Source: Propionibacteriaceae bacterium
GTDB taxonomy: Bacteria; Actinomycetota; Actinomycetes; Propionibacteriales; Propionibacteriaceae
Assembly (NCBI GenBank): GCA_031285845.1
Contig: JAITVK010000019.1
Span: 23,007-87,006, forward strand
DNA length: 64,000 nt
Reading direction: 5' to 3'
Shown here: piece by piece, positions 61,135-64,000 of the stretch
Position numbering within the stretch: position 1 is the first letter of the stretch
How the letters are laid out: each line of letters opens with the position of its first letter
Translations under genes and position numbers: made by a program
Notes under the pieces: generated by a model
The model's database searches: none
Told to the model about the DNA's origin: nothing
What the model saw: the letters and a program-made list of their open reading frames with translations, nothing else

Positions 61135-62163
61135 TCACTTGTTTGGTATGGCTGGCTGGTTGGTCTCAGCGCTGGTGGTCAGTGCTCTGCGTGCCACTCG
61201 TTCTTGGGCTGCGCGCAGGATGATGTGGAGGCGGTTTTCCAACTCTTGTTTCGGTAGTAGTTCGGTCCAGTATTCGGCGACGACAATGTTGTCTTTGTGG
61301 AGTTCCATCAACTCAACTTGGTCACGGTCAGCCGAGGTACAAAGAATCAGTCCAATCGGCGCTTCCTCGTTCTGTCCGCGTTCGTGACGGTCAAGCCATT
61401 TCAGGTAGAAACGCATCTGACCCTCGTACTCTGGAACAAACTCGCCAACCTTCAACTCCACAGCCACCAAACGAGATAAGGGACGCGAGTAGAACAGTAA
61501 ATCGAGTCGGTAATCTCTGGTGCCCATTGGCATTCGCACTTGACGCCCCACGAAGGTGAAACCGCGTCCAACCTCCAGTAGGAACGTTTCCAAGTCCCGC
61601 AGAATCGCTTGCTCCAGATCAGCTTCCAGAAAAGAGTCCTTAAGGGTGAGCATGTCTAACAGCATCGGGTCTTCGAACGCATCCAGCGGTAAGGCTGATC
61701 CTTCGGGGATCTGTGAGTTGGCGATCTCTCGCCGCTCATAGGCTTTACGGCCAATCGCTTGGCGCAGGTCACGAACAGCAAGGTTTTTAGCAGCGATTTC
61801 CTCAATATAGAACGTCTGGGATTCTGGCTGGGTGAGCGGAAGTAACTCCTTGATATGTGACCAACTCACCTGTGCGGGCAACGACCCGGCTTGAGCTTCA
61901 CTGAATTGTTTGGCGAATTTCACCATCCGGTTCAGGGATGATTCATCAAATCCAGCACCGAATCTGGCCACCAATTTCTGCGACAGTGTAGCCAGAGTCT
62001 GTTTCCCATACGCTGCACGGCCACGGTGGAGTGTCTCAGTATGGATCAGGTGACCCAGCCGCCAATTCGACATCACCACGACCAGGTTCGCGTGGTACGC
62101 GATAGTCGTTCGGGCATCATCAATCAGTCGCGCAGCTGCCTCATATAACCCATCATCACCCAA
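61135..62163 (-). CDS. DUF1016/YhcG-family PDDEXK nuclease
   Basis: 342 residues starting at TTG 62163. N-terminal DUF1016_N region with GRAAYGKQTLATLSQKLVARFGAGFDESSLNRM; C-terminal PDDEXK_15 nuclease with Asp221 (DYRLDLLFYS) and ExK at Glu236/Lys238 (LVAVELKVG), then YEGQMRFYLKWLD. All catalytic residues are present. Relatives occur beside restriction-modification and other defence genes, and are thought to act in defence or DNA processing. It is oriented against the other element genes; a 26-bp palindrome lies just upstream. Confidence 0.9.
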   Translation of the reverse strand: MGDDGLYEAAARLIDDARTTIAYHANLVVVMSNWRLGHLIHTETLHRGRAAYGKQTLATLSQKLVARFGAGFDESSLNRMVKFAKQFSEAQAGSLPAQVSWSHIKELLPLTQPESQTFYIEEIAAKNLAVRDLRQAIGRKAYERREIANSQIPEGSALPLDAFEDPMLLDMLTLKDSFLEADLEQAILRDLETFLLEVGRGFTFVGRQVRMPMGTRDYRLDLLFYSRPLSRLVAVELKVGEFVPEYEGQMRFYLKWLDRHERGQNEEAPIGLILCTSADRDQVELMELHKDNIVVAEYWTELLPKQELENRLHIILRAAQERVARRALTTSAETNQPAIPNK

Positions 62164-62221
62164 CGGCAGCCCGCCAGATAAGGCTCAACCTCAGACACCC
62201 TGGGCCTCCCTCAGTTCCACG

Positions 62222-62247
62222 GATTCCTGCTACATGTAGCAGGAATC
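62222..62247. promoter_or_regulatory. Perfect 26-bp palindrome upstream of the DUF1016 gene
   Basis: The sequence is exactly self-complementary, centred on taca/tgta, with no loop. It lies 59 bases upstream of the TTG start. Perfect long palindromes are typical of dimeric regulator or nuclease sites; a terminator is less likely because no T-run follows. A second, weaker hairpin lies near 62318-62342. Confidence 0.5.
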
Positions 62248-62376
62248 TCTCCACTGCTGACAAGTATCCCGCAACCAGCCGGCACCCTGCGGCATCCGCG
62301 CCACCACCTGCACGGATAGCCCCTCTTCAAGAGTGAAGGGCTTCCTCACGCACCTTTCAGGTGTCTATCCCCAGCG

Positions 62377-63643
62377 GGTGTGTCTCGTTAAGGTTGGTTT
62401 GGTTTCTGGTGGTTTTCATTTTAGTTGTTCTCCGCCGGGTTGAGTCTCCCGTCGAAGCAGATGGCGAAAGCGTTGAGGGCGGCTTTCCATCGTCCGACCC
62501 ATTTGACTCGTCGGTTCCCGGTTGGGTCAAGGGAACGAGTCACGAGACACGGACACTTTAGCGCAGCCTGGTCGTTGGGGAAGTGGGCCTTCGCGTTCAC
62601 AGCTCGCCGGTAACGAGCGTTCAACGATTCGATGGCGTTGGTCGTGCAGATGATCGTCCTGATTTCCACATCCTAAGCCAGGAACGGAATGAACTGTTCC
62701 CAGGCTTGATGCCACAGGTTGATGATTGCTGGATACTTCCTGCCCCATGTGTCGGTGAACTCCTCGAATCTAGCCTGGGCGGCCTCCACAGTCGCAGCCT
62801 CATAAACGGGACGGATCGCTTTGCTGATCAGTGTCCGGTCTTGCCTGGCGGCATACTTGAACGTGTTCCGCAGCAGATGGATCACACAGGTCTGAACGAT
62901 CGTGTCCGGCCACACAGTCACAATCGCGTCTGGCAGGCCTTTCAATCCATCACAGACCAGGATCAACACGTCCTGAACTCCACGGTTCTTCATCTCAGTG
63001 AGTGCGTTCAACCAGTACTTCGCTCCTTCATCGACACCGTCTTGACCAGCCCAGATACCGAGGATGTCCCGCTCACCGTTCACGGTCACACCAACGGCGA
63101 CATAGAAAGGCTTGTTACTGACCTGTCCGTCACGGACTTTGACCCGGATCGCGTCGATGAACACCACCGGATAGACCCAATCCAGTGGTCGGTTAGCCCA
63201 TTCAGTCATTTCGTCCATGATCTTGTCGGTGATCCGGCTGATCGTTTCCTCACAATGACTGGTTCAAACGAGCCGTCACGGTCCCGCGGAACATCAATCA
63301 TGACGGGACCGATCTCGGTGGTCACGGTCTTCAACCGGTGCCCATTCCTCTCATCTGAGGTGAGACGAGCACCCGTGTGATCTCTCTTGTCATAGCCGAG
63401 GCGGTCATCCATCTCCGCTTCCAATGCTGTCTCCAGCACAGTCTTTGTCAATCCAGTCAACAGGCCCCCAGGGCCGACCAGACTCAACCCGTCACGACGG
63501 GCTTACTCGACCATCTCCTAGGCGACCTGCTGTTGCTGCTGACCCCTATCCACATCAGCAATCATGATGGACATAGTCCCCACCTTCCCACCAGGACACA
63601 CCCTGGCAGAACAGACCAGAACCCACCCATTATGAAACACTCC
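62377..63643 (-). mobile_element. Degenerate IS256-family insertion sequence
   Basis: About 1.27 kb, carrying a mutator-type transposase with several disabling mutations. The ends show loosely matching inverted sequences: near 62380 on the plus strand and near 63640 read from the minus strand, both starting gtgt(c/t)tc and reaching a shared ttctggt. Exact ends and target duplication cannot be fixed by eye. Confidence 0.7.
62421..63574 (-). pseudogene. IS256-family (mutator) transposase, multiply disrupted
   Basis: Conserved blocks are visible in order: LVGPGGLLTGLTKTVLETAL, AEMDDRLGYDKRDHTG, IDVPRDRDGSFEPVIV, then PVVFIDAIRVKVRDGQV with the first catalytic Asp, GIWAGQDGVDEGAKYWL, VLILVCDGLKGLPDAI with the second, CVIHLLRNTFKYA, and TTNAIESLNARYRRAV. 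Disruptions: two stop codons before the first block, a single-base frameshift near 63210-63240, and an in-frame TAG after FIPFLA (about 62674). It cannot make a complete transposase. Confidence 0.9.
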
Positions 63644-63732
63644 CTGATATAGCAGAACGGCTCACAAGCAGGCCAACAGGTCGCCCAAACGGAAGAACGA
63701 ACCACTGTCACAAGCGGCCTCATGTTTGAGCT

Positions 63733-63765
63733 TGCCTCATCTGGGGTGGCTGACGGGACTTGAAC
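63733..63765. repeat. Right attachment site within tRNA-His
   Basis: Identical to 55758-55790; here the repeat is continuous with the intact tRNA-His gene. The near-repeat continues left to 63705 with two mismatches. Confidence 0.9.
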
Positions 63766-63818
63766 CCGCGACCTCCTGGACCACAACCAGGAGCTCTACC
63801 AACTGAGCTACAGCCACC
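63742..63818 (-). tRNA. tRNA-His (anticodon GUG)
   Basis: Minus-strand cloverleaf with G-1, acceptor GTGGCTG/CAGCCAC, D-arm GCTC/GAGC, anticodon stem CCTGG/CCAGG with loop TTGTGGT (anticodon GTG), T-arm GCGGG TTCAAGT CCCGT, discriminator C and encoded CCA. It serves as the integration target of the neighbouring element. Confidence 0.96.
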
Positions 63819-63887
63819 ACGGACGCCTCGGGAGCGCCGATGGATTATTTTACGGGATGACCGGCTCTTGGACGAAATCCGTCGACG

Positions 63888-63942
63888 TGCCTCAGTTTGT
63901 TTGAGCGGGTGGTGGGGTGTGGTGCCTCAGATAGTTTGAGCG
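63888..63942. repeat. Two near-identical 20-mers right of tRNA-His
   Basis: tgcctcagtttgtttgagcg (63888-63907) and tgcctcagatagtttgagcg (63923-63942) differ at two positions and are 35 bases apart. A shorter relative lies at 63714-63731. Closely spaced terminal repeats of this kind occur at ends of IS21-type elements, so an insertion sequence may begin here and continue past the window. The rest of 63819-64000 shows no clear gene. Confidence 0.4.
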
Positions 63943-64000
63943 CGTAGCCCTTCGGGGTTCAGGCTTGCTTGTCGTGAGAGAAGGCAAGATCGATATGGCT

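Larger units (their letters stand above)
55758..63765. mobile_element. Integrative element in tRNA-His, about 8 kb
   Basis: Bounded by direct repeats of the tRNA-His 3' end, with a tyrosine integrase gene reading inward from the left end. The cargo is actinophage-like: small HTH protein, two FDXHR-like zinc-binding proteins and a replication-type gene with internal iterons. Decayed methyltransferase and IS256 genes and a PDDEXK nuclease occupy the right half. There are no capsid, portal or conjugation genes, so it looks like a phage satellite, a small integrating plasmid or a reduced prophage. Insertion keeps the tRNA intact at the right end. Confidence 0.85.

Overview
The window is high-GC DNA from an actinobacterium. 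The reasons are the rpsP-khpA-rimM-trmD and topA-tmk gene orders, a reduced actinobacterial Tad/Flp locus with an Ssd/CpaE-like protein and DUF4244 peptides, a TopA with a lysine-rich tail and no zinc fingers, and frequent GTG starts. The glpABC anaerobic glycerol-3-phosphate dehydrogenase operon and overall gene set would suit the Propionibacteriales, but that placement is an inference.

Region by region: 1-3.2 kb holds a cut-off VanW/YoaR-type gene, a DUF4177 protein overlapping endonuclease III (nth), a Holin-X membrane protein and a methyltransferase. 3.3-8.9 kb is a Tad pilus/secretion locus (ssd, tadA, tadB, tadC, two small pilin-like peptides, two TadE-like proteins) with perfect DnaA boxes in its upstream and internal non-coding DNA. 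9-15.6 kb holds a large methyltransferase, topA, tmk and an HtrA-type protease. 15.7-20 kb is glpABC on the minus strand. 20.2-27.9 kb (minus) holds valS, a sigma/anti-sigma/Ig-like fusion, a membrane-anchored DsbA-like protein and a Pro/Thr-rich membrane protein. 28-34.2 kb is a peptide ABC transporter operon with fused ATPases. 34.5-37.6 kb holds tRNA-Lys, an FMN riboswitch followed by a two-gene importer resembling RibXY, and purU. 37.9-40.7 kb is ffh and an amidohydrolase. 40.9-43.9 kb is a TrpXYZ-type tryptophan importer; trpX is preceded by a textbook attenuator with a 10-residue leader peptide containing Trp-Trp. 44.2-48.3 kb is rpsP-khpA-rimM-trmD and an MFS exporter. 48.3-55.4 kb holds a permuted GH3 enzyme, DUF proteins and two small secreted proteins of unknown function.

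From 55.76 to 63.77 kb lies an integrative element inserted in the 3' end of tRNA-His. It is bounded by a 33-bp perfect direct repeat (61 bp with two mismatches) and carries a tyrosine integrase next to the left att site, a small HTH protein, two FDXHR-like zinc-binding proteins, and a putative lambda-O-like replication protein whose gene contains four iteron-like repeats. It also carries a decayed EcoRI-type adenine methyltransferase, a DUF1016/YhcG PDDEXK nuclease and a decayed IS256-family transposase.

The most notable points are the trp attenuator on trpX, the FMN riboswitch/RibXY-like unit without an adjacent ATPase, and the tRNA-His element with iterons inside a coding gene.
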